Shown here piece after piece: positions 1 to 10,635 of a stretch of DNA of 64,000 nt. A model generated the notes under the pieces. It was not told the origin of the DNA and searched no databases. It saw nothing but the letters and a program-made list of their open reading frames with translations. The position numbers and the translations under genes were made by a program. The stretch is from Gammaproteobacteria bacterium (GTDB lineage Bacteria > Pseudomonadota > Gammaproteobacteria > Burkholderiales > Burkholderiaceae_C), in contig JAHJWB010000001.1 in NCBI GenBank assembly GCA_018828125.1, positions 310,001 through 374,000 on the forward strand, written 5' to 3'. How positions within the stretch are numbered: the stretch's first letter is position 1; each line of letters opens with the position of its first letter.

Positions 1-14
1 CGTTTGCTTATTGT

Positions 15-533
15 ATGGACCACCCCTTTTTGCGCTGGATGGACCGGCTGTATCTGGCCACCATCTGGGCGGCCGGCACCGCCATCTTCTTCATGTCGCT
101 GATCATTCCCTGGGGCGTTTTCAGCCGCTATGTGATGGGTACCGGGTCGCAATGGCCCGAGCCCATTGCCATCCTGCTCATGATGGTATTCACCTTCATT
201 GGTGCTGCAGCGGCCTACCGTGCGGGCGGGCACATTGCGGTCGACATGCTCACCGAGAAACTGCCCGCCGCATTGCAACGGCTGCTTGCCGTGGTGGTGG
301 ACCTGCTCATGCTGGTCATCTGCGGCTTTGTGGCCTGGTATGGCACCAATCTGTGCATCGAGACCTGGGGCCAGGGCATTGCCGAGCTGCCGTGGTTGCC
401 GGTGGGCGCCACCTATGCAGCGCTGCCCATTGGCGCTGTAGTCACGCTGCTGTTTGTGATCGAAAAAATAGCGTTCGGCTCGCAGGCACACCGGCGCATC
501 GTGCGCTTTGAAGAACTGACAGAAGGCGCCTGA
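15..533 (+). CDS. TRAP transporter small permease (DctQ family)
   Basis: 172-aa ORF with four hydrophobic segments, directly upstream of a DctM-type ORF. Confidence 0.9.
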   Translation: MDHPFLRWMDRLYLATIWAAGTAIFFMSLIIPWGVFSRYVMGTGSQWPEPIAILLMMVFTFIGAAAAYRAGGHIAVDMLTEKLPAALQRLLAVVVDLLMLVICGFVAWYGTNLCIETWGQGIAELPWLPVGATYAALPIGAVVTLLFVIEKIAFGSQAHRRIVRFEELTEGA

Positions 534-535
534 TC

Positions 536-1819
536 ATGGACACCCTTGTATTGCTGGGCACGTTCTTCGTGCTGATGATGATCGGCGTGCCGATTGCGTA
601 TTCGCTAGGCCTGTCGGCGTTGGTGGGCGCCTTGTGGATCGATCTGCCGCTGGACGCGGTGATGATCCAGCTCGCGTCGGGCGTCAACAAGTTTTCGCTG
701 TTGGCCATCCCCTTCTTTGTCCTGGCGGGCGCCATCATGGCCGAGGGCGGCATGGCGCGGCGCTTGGTGGCGTTTGCGGGCGTGCTGGTGGGGTTCATCC
801 GTGGCGGGTTGTCGCTGGTGAACATTCTGGCATCCACATTTTTCGGTGCCATCTCCGGTTCGTCGGTGGCTGACACGGCGTCGATTGGCTCGGTGCTGAT
901 CCCCGAGATGGAAAAGAAAGGCTACCCACGGCCCTTCGCCACGGCCGTTACCGTGAGCGGCTCGGTGCAAGCCATCTTGATCCCGCCTAGCCACAACGCA
1001 GTGCTCTATTCGCTGGCGGCGGGCGGTACGGTGTCGATTGCGGCGCTGTTCATGGCGGGCGTGTTGCCCGGGCTGCTCATGGGCCTCACGCTGGCCGCGC
1101 TGTGTCTTTTCACGGCGCACCGCGAAGGCTACCCTAAGGGCGAGGTCATCCCGCTCAAACAGGCGCTCAAGATCTGTGTGGAGGCCCTGTGGGGCCTGAT
1201 GACCATGGTCATCATTCTGGGGGGCATCCTGTCGGGCGTCTTTACTGCCAATGAGTCCGCTTCGATTGCCGTGGTGTGGGCGTTTTTCGTCACGATGTTC
1301 ATCTACCGCGACTACAAATGGCGCGACCTGCCCAAGCTCGTCCACCGCACCGTCAAGACCGTCACGGTGGTGATGATCCTCATCGGGTTTGCAGCAGCCT
1401 TTGGCTACCTGATGACCATGATGATGATCCCGATGAAGGTCACAGCCTTCCTCACCAGTCTGTCGGACAACAAGTACGTCATTCTGGCCATGATCAACAT
1501 CATGCTGCTGCTGCTGGGCTGCCTGATGGACATGTCGCCGCTCATCCTCATCCTCACACCCATCCTGCTGCCGGTGGTCAAGATGCTGGGTGTGGACCCG
1601 GTGCACTTCGGAATGATCATGATGGTGAACCTGGGAATTGGGCTCATCACACCGCCGGTGGGCACGGTGCTATTTACCGGAGCGGCGGTGGCCAAGCTGC
1701 CGCTGGGCGTGGTCAGCAAGGCCATGATGCCGTTTTTTATGGCGTTGTTCGTGGTGCTGCTGATGGTTACCTATGTGCCCGCACTGTCGCTCTGGCTGCC
1801 ACGGTTCATGGGTTTGTGA
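536..1819 (+). CDS. TRAP transporter large permease (DctM family)
   Basis: 427-aa polytopic ORF with DctM-like segments (MIGVPIAYSLG, GSSVADTASIGSVLIPEM, MVNLGIGLITPPVGTVLF). Confidence 0.95.
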   Translation: MDTLVLLGTFFVLMMIGVPIAYSLGLSALVGALWIDLPLDAVMIQLASGVNKFSLLAIPFFVLAGAIMAEGGMARRLVAFAGVLVGFIRGGLSLVNILASTFFGAISGSSVADTASIGSVLIPEMEKKGYPRPFATAVTVSGSVQAILIPPSHNAVLYSLAAGGTVSIAALFMAGVLPGLLMGLTLAALCLFTAHREGYPKGEVIPLKQALKICVEALWGLMTMVIILGGILSGVFTANESASIAVVWAFFVTMFIYRDYKWRDLPKLVHRTVKTVTVVMILIGFAAAFGYLMTMMMIPMKVTAFLTSLSDNKYVILAMINIMLLLLGCLMDMSPLILILTPILLPVVKMLGVDPVHFGMIMMVNLGIGLITPPVGTVLFTGAAVAKLPLGVVSKAMMPFFMALFVVLLMVTYVPALSLWLPRFMGL

Positions 1820-1828
1820 GGGCGCGCA

Positions 1829-2851
1829 ATGGCAGTTGAGCAATTTCTGGTAGTTGTCTCCTGCGCCGACAGCGGCGAGTTGCATGTGCTGCGCCTGTCG
1901 GCCGATGGGCAATTGCAAACCGTGCAAGTGGTCACGCTGGGCGGCCAGCTCATGCCTATGGCGCTGAGCCCGGACAAGACCCGGTTATATGTCGCTCGCC
2001 GCAGTGACCCGCTGGCGGTCATCGGGCTGGCGGTGGACGCTGCAGCAGGCACGCTGCAGACAAAGGGCGAAAGCGCGCTGCCGGCCAGCATGGCCAGCCT
2101 CCACACCGACCACACCGGGCGCTGGCTGTTCAGCGCCTCTTACGGCGCCGACATGGTGGCCGTGCAGTCGCTGGGCGCCAATGGCTTGGCCGCTGAAGCC
2201 GCGACCCATGCCACGGGGCGCCACGCGCACTGCGTGCTGGCGGACCCGACCAACCGCTTTGTACTGGCCACGTCCCTCGGAGGAGGACAGCTGCACCGCT
2301 ACCACTTCGACGCCGCCGCAGGCGATCTGATCCCCATGGACGCGCCCGTGTTCCCCATGCCCACGGGCACCGGGCCGCGCCACCTGTGCTTTAACCAGAG
2401 CGGTGACCGGCTGTATGTGCTGGGCGAGTTGGATGCCCGCGTGCACGTGCTGTCGTTCGACCCTGCCACGGGCGCGCTGGCGCTGCTGCAGAGCCTCACC
2501 ACATTGCCTCCCGGTTTCGCGGGTAATGCATGGGGTGCTGACCTGCACCTCACACCCGACGGCCGATGGCTGTACAGCAGCGAGCGCAACAGCCACACGC
2601 TGGCAGGCCACGCAGTCGATGGGCACACGGGCTTGCTCAACCCCACCGGCCATTGGCCCACACAGGCCACACCGCGTGGTTTTGCCATCACGCCCGAAGG
2701 CCGGTTTTTGCTGGCCGCCGGGCAGACCAGCCACAAGGTGGGGGTGCATGCCATCGACAGCGCCAGCGGCGCATTGACACTGTGTGCCGAGCATGGTGTG
2801 GGCCTTAACCCCAACTGGGTGGTGGCGCTGAGCACGGCCCCCGCGCAATGA
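1829..2851 (+). CDS. lactonase family protein (7-bladed beta-propeller, 6-phosphogluconolactonase-like)
   Basis: 340 aa; repeated propeller strands and [22 protein letters not shown] motif typical of the lactonase family. Confidence 0.88.
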   Translation: MAVEQFLVVVSCADSGELHVLRLSADGQLQTVQVVTLGGQLMPMALSPDKTRLYVARRSDPLAVIGLAVDAAAGTLQTKGESALPASMASLHTDHTGRWLFSASYGADMVAVQSLGANGLAAEAATHATGRHAHCVLADPTNRFVLATSLGGGQLHRYHFDAAAGDLIPMDAPVFPMPTGTGPRHLCFNQSGDRLYVLGELDARVHVLSFDPATGALALLQSLTTLPPGFAGNAWGADLHLTPDGRWLYSSERNSHTLAGHAVDGHTGLLNPTGHWPTQATPRGFAITPEGRFLLAAGQTSHKVGVHAIDSASGALTLCAEHGVGLNPNWVVALSTAPAQ

Positions 2852-2870
2852 ACTGGAAAGACCTGACCTG

Positions 2871-4442
2871 ATGCAAGCCCTGACCATCCGCATGCACCCC
2901 GCCGACAACGTCGCCATCGTGGCGAACGACGGCGGTTTGCCCGCAGGCACCGTGCTGCCAGAGGGCGTGCCGGGTGCCGGCATCGCCCTGCGCGACAAAG
3001 TTCCCCAAGGCCACAAGGTGGCGCTGCAGCACATTGCCGAGGGCGATGTCGTGCGCCGCTACAACGTGCCCATCGGCTATGCGCTCAAGTCCATCCCCGC
3101 GGGCAGCTGGGTGCACGAGCGCCTGCTGCAGATGCCCTCGGCCCGCGCGCTCGAAGGCCTGCCCATGGCCACGGTGAAGCCGCCAGTGCTGGAGCCTTTG
3201 ACCGGCTACACCTTCGAGGGCTATCGCAACGCCGACGGCTCCGTGGGTACGCGCAACATCCTTGCCATCACTACCACCGTGCAGTGTGTGGCGGGCGTGG
3301 TGGCCAACGCGGTTCGCCGCATCAAGGCAGAGCTGCTGCCTTCGTTTCCGCAGGTCGATGACGTGATCGGCCTCGAACACACCTACGGCTGTGGCGTGGC
3401 CATTGATGCGCCCGACGCCATCATCCCCATCCGCACGCTGCGCAACATCAGCCTGAACCCCAACTTCGGCGGCGAGGTCATGGTGGTCAGCCTGGGCTGC
3501 GAGAAGCTGCAACCCGACCGCCTGCTGCCCCCGGGCAGTTTCCCCATCACCGACGAGCGCGATGCGGCTCTGGGCCCCGAGACGGTGTGCCTGCAGGCCG
3601 ACGAGCATGTGGGCTTCATGTCCATGCTCGACCACATCGTGCAAAGCGCGCGGCCCCACCTGGAGCGCCTTAACGCCCGCCGACGCGAGACTATCCCCGC
3701 CAGCGAGCTGGTGCTGGGCGTGCAGTGCGGCGGCAGCGACGCGTTCTCAGGCGTCACCGCCAATCCGGCCGTGGGCTACTGCGCCGACCTGCTGGTGCGC
3801 GCTGGTGCCACGGTGATGTTCAGCGAGAACACCGAGGTGCGTGATGCGGTCGAGCAGCTCACCAGCCGTGCAGCGACGCCCGAGGTGGCCGAGGCCATCG
3901 TGCGCGAACTGGGCTGGTACGACCGCTACCTCGACCGGGGCCGCGTGGACCGCGCGGCCAACACTACGCCGGGCAACAAGGCGGGCGGGTTGTCCAACAT
4001 CGCCGAAAAGGCCATGGGCTCCATCATCAAAAGCGGCACCGCTCCCATCGCGCACGTGCTGGCCCCGGGCGAGAAGCTGCGCAGCGACCAGCGTGGCCTT
4101 GTGTACGCCGCCACGCCCGCAAGCGACTTCATTTGCGGCACGCTGCAGCTGGCTGCGGGCATGAACCTGCATGTGTTCACCACCGGCCGAGGCACGCCCT
4201 ACGGTCTGGCCGAATGCCCCGTGGTCAAGGTGGCCACGCGCAGCGACCTGGCGCGCCGCTGGCACGACCTGATGGACATCAACGCCGGCAAGATCGCCGA
4301 CGGGGAGGCCACCATCGAAGACCTGGGCTGGGAGATGTTCCACCTGCTGCTCGACGTTGCGAGTGGCCGCAAGAAGACCTGGGCGGAGCAGTGGACGCTG
4401 CACAACGCGCTGGTGCTGTTCAACCCTGCACCTGTGACTTGA
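2871..4442 (+). CDS. garD: galactarate dehydratase (GarD/UxaA family)
   Basis: 523 aa; N-terminal SAF-like region, then [17 protein letters not shown] and [22 protein letters not shown] motifs. Confidence 0.88.
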   Translation: MQALTIRMHPADNVAIVANDGGLPAGTVLPEGVPGAGIALRDKVPQGHKVALQHIAEGDVVRRYNVPIGYALKSIPAGSWVHERLLQMPSARALEGLPMATVKPPVLEPLTGYTFEGYRNADGSVGTRNILAITTTVQCVAGVVANAVRRIKAELLPSFPQVDDVIGLEHTYGCGVAIDAPDAIIPIRTLRNISLNPNFGGEVMVVSLGCEKLQPDRLLPPGSFPITDERDAALGPETVCLQADEHVGFMSMLDHIVQSARPHLERLNARRRETIPASELVLGVQCGGSDAFSGVTANPAVGYCADLLVRAGATVMFSENTEVRDAVEQLTSRAATPEVAEAIVRELGWYDRYLDRGRVDRAANTTPGNKAGGLSNIAEKAMGSIIKSGTAPIAHVLAPGEKLRSDQRGLVYAATPASDFICGTLQLAAGMNLHVFTTGRGTPYGLAECPVVKVATRSDLARRWHDLMDINAGKIADGEATIEDLGWEMFHLLLDVASGRKKTWAEQWTLHNALVLFNPAPVT

Positions 4443-4443
4443 A

Positions 4444-4590
4444 GTGGCACCCCCTGAGTCGCTTCGCGCCTTCCCCCTCTCTCGCCTCGCTGCGCGAGCC
4501 GGGAGGGGGACGCCCCCGGTGCGGCGGGGCGGCCCTTGCACGGGGGCACTGGCTCGGCCAGTGCCCGTTGCGTGCGGCAGGGTGACGCAT
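4444..4590. repeat. GC-rich intergenic repeat family B, copy 1
   Basis: CCCCCTGAGTCGCTTCGCGCCTTCCCCCT...GGGGGACG...GCGGCGGGGCGGCCCTTGC shares a blockwise pattern with 11293-11400. Confidence 0.6.
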
Positions 4591-4654
4591 AGGGAAATAA
4601 ATCATTGGAATTTCGTTCTTGCAGCCTTCGTCCCTGAGCGCTTGAGCACCCCCC

Positions 4655-4680
4655 AACAGCCCGTCTAAGCGCGGGCTGTT
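4655..4680. terminator. hairpin, possible terminator
   Basis: 9-bp perfect stem AACAGCCCG-TCTAAGCG-CGGGCTGTT between garD and the downstream transporter; no strong T tract. Confidence 0.5.
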
Positions 4681-4703
4681 TCACTAGAGAGACACGATGT
4701 CAC

Positions 4704-5643
4704 ATGGGTCACACCCGTTTTTCCGACCGCAAGGTCGTGGTGGCGCTGGCGCTGCTGTGTTGCCTGCTCTGGGGCAGCTCCTACCCCGCCATCAAGACCG
4801 GGTACGCCTGGTTCGGCATCTCACGCAATGACATCCCCACGCAGCTCTTATTCGCAGGCTGGCGCTTTCTGGGCGCAGGGCTGATCCTGCTGGCTTGGGC
4901 CGTGGCCACGCGCAAGGCCATCTGGGGCCTGGGGGTGGGTGCGGGACGCCAGCTGGTAGTGCTGGGCTTGGCACAGACCACGCTGCAGTACGTGTTCTTT
5001 TTACGTGGGCCTCGCGCACACGACGGGCGTCAAGGGCTCGATCATGAATGCCACGGGTACATTTTTCAGCGTGCTGCTGGCGCACTGGATCTATCACAAC
5101 GACCGGCTCAGCCACGCCAAGCTCTGGGGCTGTCTGGTGGGCTTTGCGGGCGTGATGGTGGTGAACTTGGGGCGCGGCACGCTGGACCTGGACTTCACGT
5201 TGCTGGGCGAGGGTTTTGTGGTGATTGCCGCCTCCGTGCTGGCCGCCGCAAGCATCTACGGCAAGCAGGTGTCTCAGCGCATGGACTCGGTGGTGATGAC
5301 GGGCTGGCAACTGGGCATTGGCGGCGTGGCGCTGCTGGCCATTGGCTGGGGCCTGGGCGGCTCGCTCACAGGCTTCACCTGGGGCTCCAGCGTGTTGCTG
5401 GTGTACCTGGCGTTGCTGTCATCGGCCGCGTTTTCGCTGTGGAGCATCTTGCTCAAGCACAACCGCGTGAGCCAGGTCACGGTGTTCAACTTCACGGTGC
5501 CGATCTTCGGCGCCGCGCTGTCCGCAGTGTTCCTGGGCGAGGCGCTGCTGGAGTGGAAGAACCTGCTGGCCCTGGTGTTGGTGTGCGCGGGCATCTGGCT
5601 GGTGACGCGCGATGTTCCGGTTCCCCCAGTCGCCGCCAAATAG
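4704..5643 (+). pseudogene. EamA/DMT family transporter, split by a +1 frameshift
   Basis: N-terminal half is in frame 4704 (MGHTRFSDRKVVVALALLCCLLWGSSYPAIKTGY...QYVFF). C-terminal half continues in another frame from about 5005 (YVGLAHTTGVKGSIMNATGTFFSVLLAHW...). Removing one T from the T5 run at 4998-5002 restores a single ORF. Confidence 0.85.
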
Positions 5644-5658
5644 ACGCCCCCTAAACTG

Positions 5659-6792
5659 GTGGCCATGGCTTATTCCCTTTCACGCGAAGCGTTTCAGCGC
5701 GACCTGCACGGTCAGCGCACCGATCTTTTCACCCTGCGCGGCGCTGGTGGCTTGCAGGTGGCCGTCAGCAACTACGGTGCCCGCCTGGTGCAGGTGGCGG
5801 TGCCCGACGGGCAGGGCGGCCTTGTTGATGTGACGCTGGGCTACGACAGCCTGCAGGACTACCTGGACGGTCAACTCTCCATGGGCGCTCTCATCGGCCG
5901 GTGGGCCGGGCGTTTGCGGGGTGGTCGGTTGGCGCTGCCCGATGGCGAACCGCTGCAGCTGCCCACCAATAGCGGCCCGCACCACCACCATGGCGGGCCC
6001 AAGGGCAGCCGGTTTCAGGTGTTTGCCGTAGACGACGTGCAGGCCGATGCGCTGACGCTGAGCCACACCTTTCGCAGCGAGGACGACGGCGTGCCCGGCG
6101 CGGTGCGCCTGCAGCTGCGACTGCACATCACGGCCGACAATGCGCTGCACATGGCGTGGACAGGCGAGGCGCTGGACGCGCCCACGCTGCTCAACATCAC
6201 CGGGCACGCGTTCTTCAACCTGGCTGGAGCAGGCAGCACCCACGGCCACACCCTGCAAGTGCCTGCCAGCCGCTATGTACCGCTGGCGGCCGACGTGTGC
6301 CCTGTCGGGCTGGCGCAGCCGGTAGACGCCACGCCTTTCGACTTTCGCCAGGCGCGCAGCGTGGGCGACGCCGTGGCAGACCCCAGCGAGCAATTGGCGC
6401 TGGCGGGGGGGCTGGACCACTACCTGGTGCTGGATGACCACGTGTGGGGTGAAGAGGGCGCAGCGCTCTCGCCACCGGTGTCGGCCATCGCCCCGTCGCA
6501 GAATCTGCACCTTGCTGCGCTGCTGAGCGAGCCCGTCAGTGGTCGCTCGATGGAGGTGTGGAGCACCGCGCCCGGTGTGCAGGTGTACGCGGGCCACGGC
6601 CTCAAGGCCAACCCGGCGCGCGACCAGGGGCGCGGCGCGGAGCAGGGCGGCTGGCTGTGGCAACCAGGAGATGGCATCTGCCTAGAGCCCATGGAGTACC
6701 CCGATGCACCCAACCAGCCGGGGTTTCCGGCGCGCTGGCTGGCACCGGGCGACGTGGTGCAGGGGGCCATTGTGTATCGCTTTATTGGATGA
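5659..6792 (+). CDS. galM: aldose 1-epimerase family protein
   Basis: 377 aa; NYGARLVQVAVPDGQGG, GPHHHHGGPKG and LNITGHAFFNLAG motifs; start could be 5665. Confidence 0.85.
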   Translation: MAMAYSLSREAFQRDLHGQRTDLFTLRGAGGLQVAVSNYGARLVQVAVPDGQGGLVDVTLGYDSLQDYLDGQLSMGALIGRWAGRLRGGRLALPDGEPLQLPTNSGPHHHHGGPKGSRFQVFAVDDVQADALTLSHTFRSEDDGVPGAVRLQLRLHITADNALHMAWTGEALDAPTLLNITGHAFFNLAGAGSTHGHTLQVPASRYVPLAADVCPVGLAQPVDATPFDFRQARSVGDAVADPSEQLALAGGLDHYLVLDDHVWGEEGAALSPPVSAIAPSQNLHLAALLSEPVSGRSMEVWSTAPGVQVYAGHGLKANPARDQGRGAEQGGWLWQPGDGICLEPMEYPDAPNQPGFPARWLAPGDVVQGAIVYRFIG

Positions 6793-6837
6793 GGCCGGTG
6801 GAGACGGTTGGGCGTAGCGTTCACACGGATTTTTGAG

Positions 6838-6893
6838 TGTTTTTGGCCTGTAGCGCTTATCCGTTAATCGCTAGTAGCTATTAAATTTATAGC
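6838..6893. repeat. dispersed palindromic repeat family A, degenerate copy
   Basis: TAGCGCTTATCCGTTAATCGCTAGTAGCTATTAAATTTATAGC between convergent genes. Confidence 0.7.
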
Positions 6894-6939
6894 ATTGGGC
6901 TCGCATCTAACTTCTTGAATCCCGTCAGATAGCGCCTGC

Positions 6940-7893
6940 CTAAGCGCCGTGAGAGGCCGTGGCCGCTGCGCTGTTCGCCTCGCTTTGCAGATGCGTCTGC
7001 ACCACAGCTGCCAGCCAGTCCATCACCACCCGCACGCGCTGGGGCAGGTGACGCCGGTGGGGGTAGATCAGCGTCACCGGCATGGGCGGGGCAGGGTGGT
7101 GCGGCAGCACCTCCACCAGCAGTCCCCGGTCGATCAGCTCGCGCACGCCCAGCAATGGCGCCTGGATCAACCCCAGCCCGGCGGCGCAGGCGCCCAGGTA
7201 GGCCTCGGCGCTGTTGACGGTGACGCGCCCAGCCATGGGGTGAAACTGCGGGCTGGCGTCGTTGTCGTCCGCCATCGTTTCAAATCCGGCGGACTTTGTG
7301 CCCAGCGTGCTCACGTAGTGCACCAGGTCATGCTGCGCCAAGTCGGCCAGTGATTGCGGTGTGCCCTTGCGCGCCAGGTAGCCGGGGCTGGCGCAGGTGG
7401 CCACGCGCACCAGACCCAGCGGGCGCGCCACCAGCCCGGGCTCTGCCACCGGGCCCACGCGGATCACGCAGTCAAAGCCCTCGCGCACCAGGTCCACGCG
7501 GCGGTCGGTGCTGCTCAACTCCACCTCCAGCAACGGGTGGCGGTTCAGCAGGTCGGGAAGGGCGGGCAGCACCAGCTGGCGCGCAATGCCGGTGGACATG
7601 TCGATGCGCACACGCCCGCGCAGCGCCGTGCCGTCGGGCTGCTGGAACATGGCCTGCAGCTCGTCCACATCGTCCAGCAGGTCCTTGCAGCGCTCGTAGT
7701 AGGCCTGTCCGTCTTGCGTTAGCTGCACACGCCGGGTGGTGCGGTGCAGCAGGCGGGTGCCCAGTTGCGCCTCCAACTGCTGTACCGCCAGCGAGGCGCT
7801 GGCCTTGGGCAGGCCCAGCACCTGCGCAGCCTGGGTGAAGCTGCTCAGTTCGGCCACGCGGGCGAAGATTTGCATCCGGTCGATTGGGCTCAT
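6940..7893 (-). CDS. LysR family transcriptional regulator
   Basis: 317 aa; N-terminal HTH FARVAELSSFTQAAQVLGLPKASASLAVQQLEAQLGTRLLHRTTR. Confidence 0.93.
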   Translation of the reverse strand: MSPIDRMQIFARVAELSSFTQAAQVLGLPKASASLAVQQLEAQLGTRLLHRTTRRVQLTQDGQAYYERCKDLLDDVDELQAMFQQPDGTALRGRVRIDMSTGIARQLVLPALPDLLNRHPLLEVELSSTDRRVDLVREGFDCVIRVGPVAEPGLVARPLGLVRVATCASPGYLARKGTPQSLADLAQHDLVHYVSTLGTKSAGFETMADDNDASPQFHPMAGRVTVNSAEAYLGACAAGLGLIQAPLLGVRELIDRGLLVEVLPHHPAPPMPVTLIYPHRRHLPQRVRVVMDWLAAVVQTHLQSEANSAAATASHGA

Positions 7894-8019
7894 TGTTTTT
7901 TATATTTGGACAATGAATCTGATTTTGCACAGTTTATCTGTGTTGTAGACCCCAATACAGTTCATTGCAGCCCGATTACGCGGTGTGACCAGGGCCCAGA
8001 CACTCCAAAGGACATTGCC

Positions 8020-8808
8020 ATGACGACCTCTTCCTCCATCTCTTCCACACCTTCCACGCGCATCGTGCTCATCACCGGTGGCAGCCGGGGCCTGGGCCGC
8101 AATGCGGCTCTGGCGGCTGCAGTCAGCGGCATCGACGTGGTGCTGACCTACCGCCATCAGGCCACTGAGGCAGGTGCCGTGGTGGCAGAAATTGAAGCCC
8201 TGGGCCGCCGCGCCGTGGCCTTGCCGCTGGATGTGGGCGACGTCTCCAGCTTCGAGGCCTTTGCAGGGCAATTGCAACAAGCCCTGCGCACCCACTGGCA
8301 GCGCGAGCGTTTTGACTTTCTGGTCAACAACGCAGGCATGGGGATCCATGCGCCCATCACCGAGACCACAGAAGCGCAGTTCGATGCGCTAGTGAACGTG
8401 CATCTGAAGGGCGTGTTCTTCCTCACGCAGCGCTTGCTGCCCTTGATGAACGACGGCGGCCGCATCCTGAACCTGTCGTCAGGCCTGGCCCGCTTTGCGC
8501 TGCCTGGCTACGCCGCCTATGCGGCCATGAAGGGCGCCATCGAGGTGCTCAGCCGCTACCTGGCCAAAGAACTCGGCCCGCGTGGCATCACCGTGAACGT
8601 GGTGGCCCCCGGCGCCATCGAAACCGACTTTGGCGGTGGCGCCGTGCGCGACAACGCGCAGCTCAACGCGTTTGTGGCCGGGCAAACGGCACTGGGCCGC
8701 GTGGGCGTGCCGGACGACATTGGCCCGCTGGTGGCATCGCTGCTGCAGCCTGCCACGCGCTGGGTGAACGCCCAGCGCATCGAGGCATCGGGCGGCATGT
8801 TCTTGTAA
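8020..8808 (+). CDS. SDR family oxidoreductase
   Basis: TGGSRGLGRN nucleotide-binding motif, NNAG, YAAYAAMKGA active site; start set at ATG 8020 (MTTSSSISSTPS). Confidence 0.92.
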   Translation: MTTSSSISSTPSTRIVLITGGSRGLGRNAALAAAVSGIDVVLTYRHQATEAGAVVAEIEALGRRAVALPLDVGDVSSFEAFAGQLQQALRTHWQRERFDFLVNNAGMGIHAPITETTEAQFDALVNVHLKGVFFLTQRLLPLMNDGGRILNLSSGLARFALPGYAAYAAMKGAIEVLSRYLAKELGPRGITVNVVAPGAIETDFGGGAVRDNAQLNAFVAGQTALGRVGVPDDIGPLVASLLQPATRWVNAQRIEASGGMFL

Positions 8809-8949
8809 CCAGGGCGATGGCTGGGGGAGCATCGCGCCTCCCGCCAAGCGTTTCACGTGCGCTTTGGGGGGAGACGCCGCCTAAGTTTCGTCTAAGTGTC
8901 CGTGCCCACACTGCCTTCCATCGCAACCCTGATTGAAAAGGCAGACACC

Positions 8950-10470
8950 ATGATCAACACCCTCACTTCCACACCCCGCCGTCTCATCCTGGCCTTGGTG
9001 GCCGCTGGGGCGGTGGGCGCCACCGGCGCCGGGCTGATCAGCGGCCAGCAGGCGCGCGCGCTGACCAACCCGGTGCCAGCCGTTGCGCAGACCCCGTTCG
9101 CGCCCGGAGGCGCGCTGCCCAGCTTTGCGCAGATCACCGCGCAGAACGGCCCGGCCGTGGTCAACATCAGCGTCACGGGCAGCACCAAGACGGCGATGGT
9201 CGATGACGGCGGCGACGACGAAGAGCAGCCCGCTGCCCGCCAGGGCCGGGGTCCGCAGCTGGATCCCAATGACCCGTTTTACGAGTTCTTCCGCCAGTTC
9301 GGCTTTCCCGGTGCGGGGGGGCAAGGCCCGCGCAGCAATGTGCCCACGCACGGCCAGGGCTCGGGTTTCATCGTCAGCCCAGACGGCCTGGTGCTGACCA
9401 ATGCCCACGTGGTCAAGGGTGCGAGCGAAGTCGTCGTCAAGCTCACCGACAGGCGCGAGTTCCGCGCCAAGGTGCTGGGCGCCGACCCCAAGACCGATGT
9501 GGCTGTGCTCAAGATCGACGCCAAGGATTTGCCCACCGTGCGCCTGGGCAGCACGCGTGACCTGCAGGTGGGCGAATGGGTGCTGGCCATCGGCTCGCCC
9601 TTCGGCTTTGAAAACAGCGTGACGGCGGGCGTGGTCAGTGCCAAGGGCCGTTCGTTGCCCGACGACAGCCTGGTGCCCTTCATCCAGACTGACGTGGCGG
9701 TGAATCCCGGCAATTCGGGCGGGCCGCTGTTCAACTCGCGCGGCGAGGTGGTGGGCATCAACTCGCAGATCTACAGCCGCTCGGGCGGCTACCAGGGTGT
9801 GTCGTTCTCCATCCCCATCGAGCTGGCCGCCAAGATCAAGGACCAGATCGTGGCCACCGGCAAGGTGCGCCATGCGCAGCTGGGCGTGGCCGTGCAGGAG
9901 GTGAACCAGGCCTTTGCCGAATCGTTTGCGCTCGACAAGCCCGAAGGCGCGTTGGTGGCCAGCGTCACCAAGGGCAGCCCGGCAGCGAAGGCAGGCCTGC
10001 AGGCCGGTGACGTCATTCGCCAGGTGGATGGCCAGCCCATCGTGTCGTCTGGCGACTTGCCTGCCTGGGTGGGCCAGGCGCAGCCCGGGCAGCAGGCCAA
10101 GCTGTCGGTGTGGCGCCAGGGCAAGCCGGTGGAGCTGACCGCCACCCTGGGCGATGCCAGCGACAAGACCAGCAAACAGACGCGCAATGAAGAAGCCGTG
10201 GGCAAGGGCCAACTGGGTCTGTCACTGCGCCCGCTGGAGCCCGAGGAGCGCCGTGAGGTGGGCGTGGCCGAAGGCCTGGTGATCGAACAGGCGCGCGGTC
10301 CCGCGGCGGCGGCGGGCGTGCAGCCAGGCGATGTGCTGCTGGCCATCAACGGCGCACCGGCCAAGAACATCGAGCAGGTGCGCACGGCGATGGCCAAGGC
10401 GGGCAAGTCGGTTGCGCTGCTCATCGAGCGGGACGGCAACAAGATTTTTGTGCCCGTACGCCTGGGGTAA
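8950..10470 (+). CDS. Do/DegP-like periplasmic serine endopeptidase (HtrA)
   Basis: Signal-like N terminus; TNAHVV, GNSGGPL catalytic motif, two PDZ-like regions; upstream GTG/other start 8896 possible. Confidence 0.92.
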   Translation: MINTLTSTPRRLILALVAAGAVGATGAGLISGQQARALTNPVPAVAQTPFAPGGALPSFAQITAQNGPAVVNISVTGSTKTAMVDDGGDDEEQPAARQGRGPQLDPNDPFYEFFRQFGFPGAGGQGPRSNVPTHGQGSGFIVSPDGLVLTNAHVVKGASEVVVKLTDRREFRAKVLGADPKTDVAVLKIDAKDLPTVRLGSTRDLQVGEWVLAIGSPFGFENSVTAGVVSAKGRSLPDDSLVPFIQTDVAVNPGNSGGPLFNSRGEVVGINSQIYSRSGGYQGVSFSIPIELAAKIKDQIVATGKVRHAQLGVAVQEVNQAFAESFALDKPEGALVASVTKGSPAAKAGLQAGDVIRQVDGQPIVSSGDLPAWVGQAQPGQQAKLSVWRQGKPVELTATLGDASDKTSKQTRNEEAVGKGQLGLSLRPLEPEERREVGVAEGLVIEQARGPAAAAGVQPGDVLLAINGAPAKNIEQVRTAMAKAGKSVALLIERDGNKIFVPVRLG

Positions 10471-10635
10471 GCGGCGCTGGCCGGCAGTTGGAAACCCTCT
10501 GCCCGAATCAGCGCGACGGGTGCTGAGGCACTGCCCGCCAGGACCCAGCACCGAGCGCACTGATCCACGGTGAGGCATTGCGCATACGGGCCACTTCGGT
10601 GGCCCGGTTCATTTCATTGGCTATGCTTGTCGACC

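Noticed and set aside
605-1606. 333-aa minus-strand ORF rich in His/Gln/Asp
   Set aside because: Shadow of the DctM permease.
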